From positions 42,174 through 106,173 of the forward strand of contig JAUNJO010000002.1 in assembly GCA_030533225.1 (NCBI GenBank): a DNA stretch of 64,000 nucleotides, read 5' to 3'. A model generated the notes under the pieces. The model saw nothing but the letters and a program-made list of their open reading frames with translations, was not told the DNA's origin and did not search any database. This document shows, in pieces, positions 44,032 to 52,112 of the stretch. The number at the start of each line of letters is the position of its first letter. The stretch's first letter is position 1. The stretch is from Eubacteriales bacterium. Its GTDB lineage: Bacteria > Bacillota > Clostridia > Oscillospirales > Acutalibacteraceae. Made by a program: the position numbers and the translations under genes.

Positions 44032-44898
44032 TTAAGCCTTGCCTACAGAACCGAAAAGCTCCATTTTCTCCTTAACTGTTGCCTTGATAGCCTCAAAGCC
44101 GGGGGCGAGAAGCTTTCTGGGGTCGAAGCCCTTGCCCTGAAGGTCCTTACCGGCTTCAACATACTCTCTTGTTGCTGCTGCGAAAGCCAGCTGACACTCG
44201 GTGTTGACATTGATTTTGGAAACGCCGAGGTCGATAGCCTTCTTAATCATGTCGGCAGGAATACCTGTGCCGCCGTGGAGAACCAAGGGCATCTCGCCTG
44301 TGAGCTGCTGAATAGCGTCGAGAGTCTCGAAAGAAAGACCTGCCCAGTTCTCGGGGTACTTGCCGTGGATGTTGCCGATACCTGCTGCAAGCATTGTAAC
44401 GCCAAGGTCTGCGATCATCTTGCACTCTTTGGGGTCTGCACACTCGCCTGCACCTACAACGCCGTCTTCCTCGCCGCCGATGGAGCCAACCTCAGCCTCA
44501 AGAGAGAGACCGAGCTTCTCGCAGGTTGCAACCAGTTCCTTAGTCTTTTCGATGTTTTCCTCAATGGGATAGTGTGAGCCGTCGAACATTACAGAGGAGA
44601 AGCCTGCTTCAATGCAAGCCTTTGCGCCTTCGTATGAGCCGTGGTCAAGGTGAAGTGCAACGGGAACGGTGATGTTTAATTCCTCGAGCATACCGTTTAC
44701 CATGCCGACTACGGTCTTGTAGCCGCACATGTATTTGCCTGCGCCTTCGGAAACACCGAGGATAACAGGGGACTGAAGCTCCTGAGCAGTCAAAAGGATA
44801 GCCTTTGTCCACTCAAGGTTGTTGATGTTGAACTGACCGACTGCATAGTGGCCTGCCTTTGCTTTGGTGAGCATTTCTTTTGCATTTGTAAGTGCCAT
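44032..44898 (-). CDS. fba: Class II fructose-bisphosphate aldolase
   Basis: A 288-residue zinc aldolase. VGQFNINNLEWTKAIL near residue 20, VALHLDHGSYEGAKACIEAGFSSVMFDGSH near residue 80 (two zinc/catalytic regions, seen in part), EAEVGSIGGEEDG near residue 132 and LVLHGGTGIP near residue 205 match the family. It cleaves fructose-1,6-bisphosphate to two triose phosphates in glycolysis. ATG 44898 is supported by GGAGGAAT upstream; the open frame extends further but without resemblance. It is monocistronic and ends at a shared terminator. Confidence 0.96.
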   Translation of the reverse strand: MALTNAKEMLTKAKAGHYAVGQFNINNLEWTKAILLTAQELQSPVILGVSEGAGKYMCGYKTVVGMVNGMLEELNITVPVALHLDHGSYEGAKACIEAGFSSVMFDGSHYPIEENIEKTKELVATCEKLGLSLEAEVGSIGGEEDGVVGAGECADPKECKMIADLGVTMLAAGIGNIHGKYPENWAGLSFETLDAIQQLTGEMPLVLHGGTGIPADMIKKAIDLGVSKINVNTECQLAFAAATREYVEAGKDLQGKGFDPRKLLAPGFEAIKATVKEKMELFGSVGKA

Positions 44899-45090
44899 TT
44901 CTAAATTCCTCCAATATTTAATAGTGAAATGAATTTCATACGGATTTATTATACAATATAAAAACGAAAATATAAAGACCAAAGTTGCAAAATGTGGGAT
45001 TTTTTCGAAAAATAATAAAATATTATCGGTTTTTTGCCCTCTTTAGTGCAGATTTTATAGGCAGATTTGATTTTTATTTTGAAAAAAGTA
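44899..45090. other. AT-rich intergenic region upstream of fba
   Basis: This stretch holds the fba leader on the minus strand, with a TATAAT-like box near 44950, and A/T-rich sequence ahead of the T-box promoter. I see no gene or repeat in it. Confidence 0.45.
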
Positions 45091-45119
45091 TTGACAAACC
45101 TCTTTGTTGGTGATATCAT
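45091..45119 (+). promoter_or_regulatory. Promoter of the T-box transcript
   Basis: TTGACA (45091-45096), 17 bp and TATCAT (45114-45119) lie just upstream of the T-box leader. Confidence 0.75.
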
Positions 45120-45125
45120 CAGTCA

Positions 45126-45397
45126 CATACGAATCAAAAGCTGTGACGAAGACGGTCCTGATACGGATTTTACAGAGAGTGCGGAGAGTGGAAACGCATA
45201 TTGAGGTATCAAAGCGACTTATCACTTCTGAGCCGGAGCCCGAAAGATTTTTTTAGTAGACGCTCCCGTAACTGCTGCGTTAAAGCGTACGGCTTGTTAG
45301 AGCCTGAGTGGTGCATATTGCACAATTTGAGTGGTACCGCGAGTAATTTTCGGTTCATTACCCGTCTCAAAGTTTAGACTTTGGGACGGTTTTTTTG
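45126..45397 (+). promoter_or_regulatory. T-box riboswitch (tRNA-sensing leader), probably Ile
   Basis: The leader has the stem I features ACAGAGAG (distal) and CTTCTGAGC (base), with TGATAC/GTATCA pairing on the stem. The antiterminator T-box TTTGAGTGGTACCGCGAGT lies at 45326-45344. A terminator follows: CCGTCTCAAAGT (45362-45373) with ACTTTGGGACGG (45378-45389) and eight T. On the 3' side of stem I the bases directly before ACTTCTGAG are TTATC. The best reading of the specifier is ATC (Ile) followed by the usual purine; TTA or TAT cannot be excluded without a proper alignment. Binding of uncharged tRNA would permit read-through into the XRE-cupin-synthetase gene. Confidence 0.9.
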
Positions 45398-45465
45398 TTT
45401 TTAACGCCCATAGAGGCGCAGCAATATTTTTACTTATTTTTATATTTTAGAAAGGAGCAAACATC

Positions 45466-47739
45466 ATGAGTACAGAACGTTCACTTACCGAGCTTAAGGA
45501 GATCGCCTCCCGAATTAAGGAGATGCGTGAGATTATGGGCTGGACCGAGGAAGAGATGGCCGCAAAAACTCAGGTAACTTTGGAAAAGTACGCTCTTTAC
45601 GAGAGTGCACAGCTTGATATGCCTTTTACATTTATCCACAAGTGTGCATTGGCATTTGACATTGAACTTATTGATTTGCTCGAAGGTCACGGAGCAAGAC
45701 TTACCTCCTACACCGTAACCCGTAAGGGTAAGGGACAGGAGACCGCAAAAGAGGAAGGTATCAACATTCAGAACCTTGCCCCGCAGTTTAGAGATAAGAT
45801 AGCCGAGCCCTATTGGGTTCGTTATGAGTATTCTCCCGAACAGCAGAACAAGCCCATTCAGCTTCAAAAACACGCAGGTCAGGAGTTTGACCTTATCCTC
45901 AAGGGCAGTCTTAAGGTGCAGATCGGCGAACATGTGGAGTATCTCCGCGAGGGTGACAGCATCTACTACAACTCCTCAACACCCCACGGTATGATTGCTA
46001 TCGGCGGTGAGGACTGTGTGTTCGTGGCGGTTGTTCTCCCGGGCGAAGACACTCCCACCGAGAAAGTGAGCCAGAGCATCGCCAAGGCTCGCAAATCCGA
46101 GGCATTAATCTGCGAAAAGTTTGTGAAAACACATGAGAATGAGAAGGGCGAGCTGCAGAGCATCGACTTTGAAAACACCGACACCTTCAACTTCGGCTTC
46201 GACATAGTTGATAAGATTGCAGACGCTTATCCCGACAAACTTGCAATGCTTCATATTGACAATAAAGATGTGGAGCGCCGCTTCACTTTCAAGGACATTA
46301 AGCGGGCTTCCAACCAGTGTGCGAACTACTTTGCTTCCCTGGGAATTAAGAGGGGCGACAAGGTTATGCTTGTACTGAAAAGACACTTTCCCTTCTGGTT
46401 TGCCATGGTTGCACTCCATAAATTAGGCGCTGTTGCAATTCCTGCAACCAATCAGCTCAAGGACCATGATTTCGAGTACCGCTTCAACGCCGCAGGCGTT
46501 ACCGCAATTCTCTGCACAGGTGACGGAGACACTGCCGAAATCGCCACCCGGGCTGCTGAGAAATGTCCCCAGGTCAAGACCAAAATCATGGTTTCCGAGG
46601 ACAGAACCCTTGAGGGCTGGCACGATTTCTACAGCGAATACAGCCGCTTCTCCGGTAAGTTCGACAGACCCGAGGACTGCTCTTGCGGTGAGGATACAGC
46701 TCTTATGTTCTTCACCTCGGGCACAACGGGTAATCCCAAAATGGCCGCCCATCCCCACACCTATGCTCTCGGTCACTTTGTTACCGCTAAGTATTGGCAT
46801 TGCTGTGAGCGTGACGGACTCCACCTTACAATCTCCGACACCGGCTGGGGCAAATCTCTTTGGGGCAAGCTCTACGGTCAGTGGCTCTGTGAGGGCGCTG
46901 TGTTTGTCTATGACTTTGACCGCTTTGACGCTTCCAAGATTATGCCTATGTTTGCAAAGTACGGCATCACCACCTTCTGTGCACCTCCCACAATGCTCAG
47001 AATGCTTATCCGCGAGGACCTTTCTCAATATGATTTATCTTCAATCCACCACTTAACCACCGCCGGTGAAGCACTAAACCCCGAGGTGTTCAATCAGTTT
47101 AAGGCTGCAACGGGACTTGAGATTATGGAGGGCTTCGGTCAGACCGAAACCACCCTCACCATCGGCAACCTCTACGGCACTACTCCGAAAATCGGCTCAA
47201 TGGGTAAGGCTTCTCCCCAGTTTGATGTTGACATCGTTGACCCCGACGGCAACTCCGTTGCAAATGCCGAGGTCGGTGAAATTGTTATCCGCACCGACAG
47301 AGGAAAGCCCTGCGGACTTTTCAACGAGTACTACTGCGACAAAGAGAAAACCGACGAGGCCTGGCACGACGGAATGTACCACACAGGCGATACCGCCTGG
47401 CGTGATGAGGACGGCTACTTCTGGTATGTTTCCCGTATTGACGATGTCATCAAGTCCTCCGGCTACAGAATCGGACCTTTCGAGATTGAAAGCGTCATCA
47501 TGGAGCTTCCCTATGTTCTTGAATGCGGCGTTTCTGCTGTTCCCGACGAGGTAAGAGGTCAGGTTGTCAAGGCAAGCATCGTGCTGACAAAGGGTACAGA
47601 AGGCACTGAGGAGCTGAAGAAGGAAATCCAGAATTATGTCAAGAGCCACACCGCCCCCTACAAATATCCCAGAGTGGTTGTTTTCCGCGACGAACTCCCC
47701 AAGACTATCAGCGGCAAAATTCAGAGAAATAAGCTTTAA
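45466..47739 (+). CDS. XRE-cupin-acyl-CoA synthetase fusion protein
   Basis: A 757-residue three-part protein. Residues 12-72 form an XRE-type helix-turn-helix (MREIMGWTEEEMAAKTQVTLEKYALYE, seen in part). Residues 125-195 form a small cupin (KHAGQEFDLILKGSLKVQIG, GDSIYYNSSTPHG). Residues 225-757 form an AMP-forming acyl-CoA synthetase of the ACSM type with LMFFTSGTTGNPKMAAH (P-loop), GFGQTETTLTIG, YHTGDTAWRDEDGYFWYVSRIDDVIKSSGYRIGP (in part) and the C-terminal catalytic Lys in SGKIQRNKL. It makes an acyl-CoA from a carboxylic acid, ATP and CoA; the acid is unknown. Its expression is under a T-box, which is unusual for an acyl-CoA synthetase. AAAGGAG precedes the ATG. Confidence 0.88.
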   Translation: MSTERSLTELKEIASRIKEMREIMGWTEEEMAAKTQVTLEKYALYESAQLDMPFTFIHKCALAFDIELIDLLEGHGARLTSYTVTRKGKGQETAKEEGINIQNLAPQFRDKIAEPYWVRYEYSPEQQNKPIQLQKHAGQEFDLILKGSLKVQIGEHVEYLREGDSIYYNSSTPHGMIAIGGEDCVFVAVVLPGEDTPTEKVSQSIAKARKSEALICEKFVKTHENEKGELQSIDFENTDTFNFGFDIVDKIADAYPDKLAMLHIDNKDVERRFTFKDIKRASNQCANYFASLGIKRGDKVMLVLKRHFPFWFAMVALHKLGAVAIPATNQLKDHDFEYRFNAAGVTAILCTGDGDTAEIATRAAEKCPQVKTKIMVSEDRTLEGWHDFYSEYSRFSGKFDRPEDCSCGEDTALMFFTSGTTGNPKMAAHPHTYALGHFVTAKYWHCCERDGLHLTISDTGWGKSLWGKLYGQWLCEGAVFVYDFDRFDASKIMPMFAKYGITTFCAPPTMLRMLIREDLSQYDLSSIHHLTTAGEALNPEVFNQFKAATGLEIMEGFGQTETTLTIGNLYGTTPKIGSMGKASPQFDVDIVDPDGNSVANAEVGEIVIRTDRGKPCGLFNEYYCDKEKTDEAWHDGMYHTGDTAWRDEDGYFWYVSRIDDVIKSSGYRIGPFEIESVIMELPYVLECGVSAVPDEVRGQVVKASIVLTKGTEGTEELKKEIQNYVKSHTAPYKYPRVVVFRDELPKTISGKIQRNKL

Positions 47740-47779
47740 TTCGCAGCAGCGGATTTTATAGAGCAAAACACAGACAAAG

Positions 47780-47812
47780 AGGCACTGTACCTATGGGCGC
47801 AGTGCCTTTTTT
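47780..47812 (+). terminator. Terminator of the XRE-cupin-synthetase gene
   Basis: AGGCACTG (47780-47787) and CAGTGCCT (47800-47807) form an 8-bp stem followed by six T. Confidence 0.88.
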
Positions 47813-47862
47813 GACGCAAAACGGAGAAAGACTCAAAAAATCCCGGCTGCGGGCAATACGAA

Positions 47863-47899
47863 AATCCCCCTGCGGCGTATCCTTTGCCACAAGGGGATT
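47863..47899 (-). terminator. Possible terminator of metY2-metA
   Basis: AATCCCC (47863-47869) and GGGGATT (47893-47899) form a 7-bp stem with a large loop. Read on the minus strand it lies just after the metA stop and ends in TTTTC. Confidence 0.55.
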
Positions 47900-47911
47900 A
47901 TTTTGCACAGA

Positions 47912-48829
47912 TTATTTAATTGTACGGATGTCGTAGGGAGTGGTTTGATATACAAAGTAGTTGAGCCAATTTGAGTAGAGGAGGTTTGCGTGACTTCTCC
48001 AGGTATTTTTCGGCTCTTTTGTTTCGTCATCGTCAGGAAAGTAATTCTTGGGGATATCAATGGGCTTTCCGGCTTCCTTGTCCCTGAGGTACTCTTTTTT
48101 GAGAGTTTCGTCATCGTACTCGGAGTGACCCGTGATGAAGATTTGTCTGCCGAACTTGGTGACAACCGCATAAACCCCCGCCTCCTCTGAGGAGGCGATT
48201 ACCCTGAGCTGCGGAACAGCTTCGATATCCTCACGCTTGACTGTCGTGTGACGGGACTGAGGCACCATGAACACATCGTCAAAGCCCCGCAGAAGAATAC
48301 TTCTGTCGTAGTCCTTCACATGGGGATAAATGCCGAAGAGCTTTTTCTCCAAAGGATATTTTTTTACACCGTAGTGGTAGTAAAGCCCTGCCTGTGCGCC
48401 CCAGCAAATGTGGAAGGTGGAGTGTACATTTGTCTTGGTCCACTCCATGATTTCGCACAGCTCCTCCCAATAGGAAACCTGTTCAAATTCCATCTGCTCA
48501 ACAGGGGCTCCTGTGATAATCATGCCGTCAAACTTGCGGTGGCGGATTTCATCAAAGGTCTTGTAGAAGGTAAAGAGGTGATCCTCGGAGATGTTCTTTG
48601 ACTTGTGGGTTGCCGTGTGCATAAACTCAACCTCAACCTGCAGGGGTGTGTTGCCGAGGAGCCTTGCAAGCTGAGTTTCGGTTTCAATTTTCGTGGGCAT
48701 AAGGTTCAGCACCAAAATCTGCAGAGGTCTTATGTCCTGTGTCATAGCCCGATTTTCCGTAATAACGAAAATATTTTCGCTTTCGAGCGTCTGGGTTGCA
48801 GGCAGCTCGTTCGGAATTTTAATCGGCAT
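47912..48829 (-). CDS. metA: Homoserine O-acetyltransferase (MetA family)
   Basis: A 305-residue MetA-type acyltransferase starting [39 protein letters not shown] near residue 140 holds the catalytic Cys and FITGHSEYD near residue 235 the catalytic His. The residue pair in [10 protein letters not shown] near residue 110 has Glu at the position where acetyl-CoA users carry Glu and succinyl-CoA users Gly, so acetyl transfer is predicted. Product O-acetylhomoserine would feed MetY upstream. ATG 48829 follows GGAGGAATATTT. It lies 55 bp behind metY2 in the same operon. Confidence 0.94.
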   Translation of the reverse strand: MPIKIPNELPATQTLESENIFVITENRAMTQDIRPLQILVLNLMPTKIETETQLARLLGNTPLQVEVEFMHTATHKSKNISEDHLFTFYKTFDEIRHRKFDGMIITGAPVEQMEFEQVSYWEELCEIMEWTKTNVHSTFHICWGAQAGLYYHYGVKKYPLEKKLFGIYPHVKDYDRSILLRGFDDVFMVPQSRHTTVKREDIEAVPQLRVIASSEEAGVYAVVTKFGRQIFITGHSEYDDETLKKEYLRDKEAGKPIDIPKNYFPDDDETKEPKNTWRSHANLLYSNWLNYFVYQTTPYDIRTIK

Positions 48830-48884
48830 AAATATTCCTCCTTTCGTCAAAAGGTGAGTGAGAAAGTCCTGTCAAAAGGCTGTA

Positions 48885-50168
48885 TCAGATGTTTTCCAAA
48901 GCACGGTCGATATCTGCGATAAGGTCTTCTGCGGCTTCAAGTCCGCAGGAGTAGCGGATGAGGTCGGGGGTGATGCCTGCGGCCGCAAGCTCATCGTCGT
49001 TCATCTGACGGTGAGTGGCATTTGCAGGGTGAAGGGTGCAGGTGCGAGCGTCTGCAACATGGGTTGCGATAGAGGCTATCTTCAGGTTAGCCATGAAGGC
49101 TTCTGCTGCCCTTCTGCCACCCTTAACGCCAAAGGAAACTACACCGCAGCCGCCGTACTCAAGGTATTTTTTGCCAAGCTCATAGCTTTCGTCACCCTCA
49201 AGACCTGAGTAACGCACCCAGGCGATTTTCTCGTGATTCTTCAGATGCTTTGCGACTGCAAGACCGTTTTCACAGTGACGCTTCATTCTCACATGAAGAC
49301 TCTCAAGTCCCAGGTTGATGTAAAATGCGTTCTGAGGTGACTGAATACAGCCGAAATCACGCATGAGCTGTGCTGTAGCCTTGGTGATGAACGCACCTTC
49401 AATACCGAAGCGTTCTGTATATGTTACACCGTGGTAGCTTTCGTCGGGAGTGCAAAGACCGGGGTATTTATCCGGATACTTTGTCCAGTCGAATTTTCCC
49501 GAGTCAACAATGCAGCCTCCCACGGATGCACCGTGGCCGTCAATGTACTTTGTGGTGGAGTGGATGACGATGTCGGCACCCCACTCAAAGGGACGGCAGT
49601 TTATGGGAGTTGCAAAGGTATTGTCTATGATAAGGGGCACACCGTTTTTGTGTGCGATATTTGCGAAACGCTCAATGTCCAGTACAACCAAGGCGGGATT
49701 TGCTATAGTTTCGCCGAACAGCGCCTTTGTGTTGGGTCTGAAGGCTTTTTGTATCTCCTCGTCGGATGCGTCGGGAGAAACGAAGGTAAAGTCAATACCC
49801 ATTCTTTTCATCGTAACGGCAAAGAGATTGTATGTGCCGCCGTAAATAGCGCTTGAAGCCACAATGTGGTCGCCTGCGGAAGCAATATTAAAGACTGTCA
49901 TGAAGCTTGCGGCCTGACCTGAGGAGGTGAGCATGGCGGCGGCTCCGCCCTCAAGCTCACAGATTTTTTCGGCGACAAAATCGTTGGTGGGATTCTGAAG
50001 TCTTGTGTAGAAATAGCCCTCGGCCTCTAAGTCAAAGAGCTTGCCCATGTGCTCCGAGGTGTCGTACTTAAAAGTAGTGCTCTGAATAATGGGAATCTGA
50101 CGGGGTTCACCGTTGCCGGGAGTGTAGCCTCCCTGAACGCAAACGGTATCACGGTTAAGATTTTTCAT
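48885..50168 (-). CDS. metY: O-acetylhomoserine sulfhydrylase, second copy
   Basis: A 427-residue PLP enzyme starting MKNLNRDTVCVQGGYTPGNG. FYTRLQNPTNDFVAEKICELEGG (in part) lies near residue 58 and the PLP-lysine segment VIHSTTKYIDGHGASVGG near residue 205. It is as long as the MetY at 33.6 kb but clearly diverged from it, for example in the N-terminus and around the Lys. It probably makes homocysteine from O-acetylhomoserine, since metA follows directly. AGGAGG (50181-50176) sits seven bases before the ATG. The 5' leader of about 160 nt contains a putative Met-rich leader peptide. Confidence 0.93.
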   Translation of the reverse strand: MKNLNRDTVCVQGGYTPGNGEPRQIPIIQSTTFKYDTSEHMGKLFDLEAEGYFYTRLQNPTNDFVAEKICELEGGAAAMLTSSGQAASFMTVFNIASAGDHIVASSAIYGGTYNLFAVTMKRMGIDFTFVSPDASDEEIQKAFRPNTKALFGETIANPALVVLDIERFANIAHKNGVPLIIDNTFATPINCRPFEWGADIVIHSTTKYIDGHGASVGGCIVDSGKFDWTKYPDKYPGLCTPDESYHGVTYTERFGIEGAFITKATAQLMRDFGCIQSPQNAFYINLGLESLHVRMKRHCENGLAVAKHLKNHEKIAWVRYSGLEGDESYELGKKYLEYGGCGVVSFGVKGGRRAAEAFMANLKIASIATHVADARTCTLHPANATHRQMNDDELAAAGITPDLIRYSCGLEAAEDLIADIDRALENI

Positions 50169-50193
50169 GAATATACCTCCTGATATAAGTAAA

Positions 50194-50220
50194 GGACAGA
50201 AACCCCACGGGGTATCTGCC
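50194..50220 (-). promoter_or_regulatory. Hairpin between leader peptide and metY2
   Basis: On the minus strand GGCAGA, ACCCC, a short turn, GGGGT and TCTGTC pair to an 11-bp stem with one T-T mismatch. It follows immediately on the segment AGTGATTTTGAG (50232-50221) and has no clear T run, so it is an attenuator component or translational element and not a typical strong terminator. Confidence 0.55.
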
Positions 50221-50241
50221 CTCAAAATCACTCATAAATAC

Positions 50242-50304
50242 TCAAGTGTTTTTGAAGGCGGAGCGTCGCATCATCATATATGTGTTTTTGAGTGTCGCAT
50301 ACAT
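50242..50304 (-). CDS. Putative Met-codon leader peptide (20 residues)
   Basis: On the minus strand ATG at 50304 stands eight bases after a perfect GGAGG (50317-50313) and opens a 20-codon frame ending TGA at 50244-50242. It begins MYATLKNTY, continues with three consecutive ATG codons (50277-50269) and ends RRSAFKNT. The frame sits in the leader of metY2-metA, a methionine-synthesis operon, so control by ribosome stalling at Met codons is suggested. The repeats CTCAAAAACAC (50292-50282) and TCAAAAACACT (50255-50245) flank the Met codons; both can pair with AGTGATTTTGAG (50232-50221). Translation is inferred, not shown. Confidence 0.6.
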   Translation of the reverse strand: MYATLKNTYMMMRRSAFKNT

Positions 50305-50333
50305 ATGCAAAACCTCCGATCAAAGTTGAGTTA

Positions 50334-50363
50334 ATTATACTCCATTCTGCTTTGAATTGTCAA
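50334..50363 (-). promoter_or_regulatory. Promoter of metY2-metA
   Basis: On the minus strand TTGACA (50363-50358), 18 bp and TATAAT (50339-50334) are perfect hexamers. The expected start near 50327 lies only about 10 bases before the leader-peptide ribosome binding site. Confidence 0.85.
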
Positions 50364-50432
50364 CAGTTTTAGCGTTATGCAAGAATTTGCCGGAAAAATT
50401 GCAAAATATACTAACATATGTACAAAAAAATC

Positions 50433-50461
50433 TTGTAATGTAGAGTGTAGTTTGATATAAT
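50433..50461 (+). promoter_or_regulatory. Promoter of the symporter-ior-paaK operon
   Basis: TTGTAA (50433-50438), 17 bp and TATAAT (50456-50461) lie 79 bp before the symporter start. Confidence 0.65.
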
Positions 50462-50540
50462 GTATGAAATAAGGGACTTTAGCGTGGTAAAATTTAACTT
50501 TACTTCGCTTTGTTCAGCTTATCAAGAAGGGTATGATGTT

Positions 50541-52076
50541 ATGCTGGTTAAAATTCTGTTCATTGTGGCATTTCTTGTTGTCACAATAGGTGTTGGCATC
50601 TACTGCCGTAAAAAGGCAACGGATGTCAGCGGTTTCGTTTTGGGCGGACGCGCCGTAGGTCCTTGGCTCACCGCTTTTTCCTTTGGTACTTCCTACTTCT
50701 CTGCGGTTATCTTCGTAGGATATGCAGGTCAGTTCGGTTGGAATTTCGGACTTGCTTCCACTTGGATCGGTTTGGGAAACGCCTTTATCGGCTCATTGCT
50801 TGCATGGGTGGTTCTCGGCAGACGCACACGAGTTATGACTCAACATTTGGGAAGCTCCACTATGCCCGATTTCTTCGAGAAGCGTTACGACAGCAAGGCA
50901 CTCAAGTTTTTTGCGGCGATTATTATCTTTATTTTCATGATTCCCTACACCGCTTCCCTTTACAACGGACTTTCCCGTCTTTTCGAGATGGGATTTAACA
51001 TTCCCTACTGGGTTTGCGTACTTATTATGGCGGTTGTTACTGCTCTCTATGTTGTGCTTTCGGGTTATGTGGGCACAGCGCTTAACAGCCTTATCCAGGG
51101 TATCGTAATGCTTGTGGGCATTGTTGTTGTAGTTGCAGCCGCCATGAACGTAAACGACGGTCTTGCCGCTTCCATTGAGAAGCTCTCTCAGGTTGAGCCT
51201 GTGGGTGACTACACTTCTATCTTCGGACCCGACCCCGTTGCGCTTTTGGGCGTTGTTCTGCTGACCTCTTTGGGCACCTGGGGACTTCCTCAGATGATTT
51301 CAAAGTTCTATTCAATTAAGAGCGAAAAGTCAATTATGACAGGTACGGTTGTTTCCACCGTCTTTGCAATTGTTGTTGCAGGCGGCTGTTATTTCCTGGG
51401 CGGCTTCGGACGAATCTTTATGACCGAGGCCGAGGTCGGCGGACAGTTCGATTCAATCATCCCCTCCATGCTTCAGGCTGTCAATTCCGATGTGGTAATT
51501 GCTCTTGTTATTATGCTTGTGCTTGCGGCTTCAATGTCCACTCTTTCCTCTCTTGTCCTCACTTCAAGCTCCACACTTACACTGGACTTTATCGCACCCC
51601 TTTGCAAAAATAAAATGAACGAAAAGAAGAAGATGCTTATTATGAGAATCTTCCTTGTGTTCTTCATTGTTGTATCCGCTTCAATTGCCATTGTTCAGGC
51701 TAAATCCAAGGTTGCGTTCATCACCGACCTTATGGGAATTTCCTGGGGTACAATGAGCGGCGCTTTCCTCGGCCCCTTCATGCTGGGACTTTACTGGAAG
51801 CGTTCGACAAAGCCTGCTGTATGGGCAAGCTTTATTTTCAGCGTGGTTGTCAATGTTACCTTTATGGCATTCAAGCTCAGCGGTAACGTAGGCATGCTTC
51901 CTCCGCTTTTGAGAGCTTCTTCAAATGTGGGTGTTCTGGCAATGCTCATGAGTATTGTGCTTGTGGTTGTAATAAGCCTTCTTACAAAGAAGCCCGATAT
52001 GGCTTTAGTGGATAAAAAGTTCAGCTGCTACGAAAAGCAGGTTACCGTCAAGGCAAAGGATTCCATCGGCGGTTAA
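50541..52076 (+). CDS. Sodium:solute symporter (SSS family)
   Basis: A 511-residue membrane protein with about 13 hydrophobic segments. VSGFVLGGRAVGPWLTAFSFGTSYFSAVIFVGYAGQFGWNFG (in part) near residues 35-75 and STMPDFFEKRYDSKALK near residue 105 are typical for the SSS family, as is LAASMSTLSSLVLTSSSTL near residue 325. The substrate cannot be read from the sequence; position ahead of iorAB and paaK suggests a carboxylate or amino acid. The start ATG 50541 uses AAGGG; a longer frame begins near the -10 box and is unlikely. Confidence 0.88.
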   Translation: MLVKILFIVAFLVVTIGVGIYCRKKATDVSGFVLGGRAVGPWLTAFSFGTSYFSAVIFVGYAGQFGWNFGLASTWIGLGNAFIGSLLAWVVLGRRTRVMTQHLGSSTMPDFFEKRYDSKALKFFAAIIIFIFMIPYTASLYNGLSRLFEMGFNIPYWVCVLIMAVVTALYVVLSGYVGTALNSLIQGIVMLVGIVVVVAAAMNVNDGLAASIEKLSQVEPVGDYTSIFGPDPVALLGVVLLTSLGTWGLPQMISKFYSIKSEKSIMTGTVVSTVFAIVVAGGCYFLGGFGRIFMTEAEVGGQFDSIIPSMLQAVNSDVVIALVIMLVLAASMSTLSSLVLTSSSTLTLDFIAPLCKNKMNEKKKMLIMRIFLVFFIVVSASIAIVQAKSKVAFITDLMGISWGTMSGAFLGPFMLGLYWKRSTKPAVWASFIFSVVVNVTFMAFKLSGNVGMLPPLLRASSNVGVLAMLMSIVLVVVISLLTKKPDMALVDKKFSCYEKQVTVKAKDSIGG

Positions 52077-52112
52077 TATATTGCTTAATCAAAACATATC
52101 AAGGAGATAAAT

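Noticed and set aside
46423-47056. Frames of about 200 codons on both strands within the synthetase gene
   Set aside because: They are alternative-frame shadows of the XRE-cupin-synthetase coding sequence.
50169-50340. SAM or T-box riboswitch upstream of metY2-metA
   Set aside because: No S-box core and no GGTACCGCG T-box sequence on the minus strand; the leader is too short for either with a terminator.
50460-50540. N-terminal extension of the symporter starting at 50460
   Set aside because: That start overlaps the -10 box of the promoter, so it would not be transcribed; ATG 50541 fits the family start.
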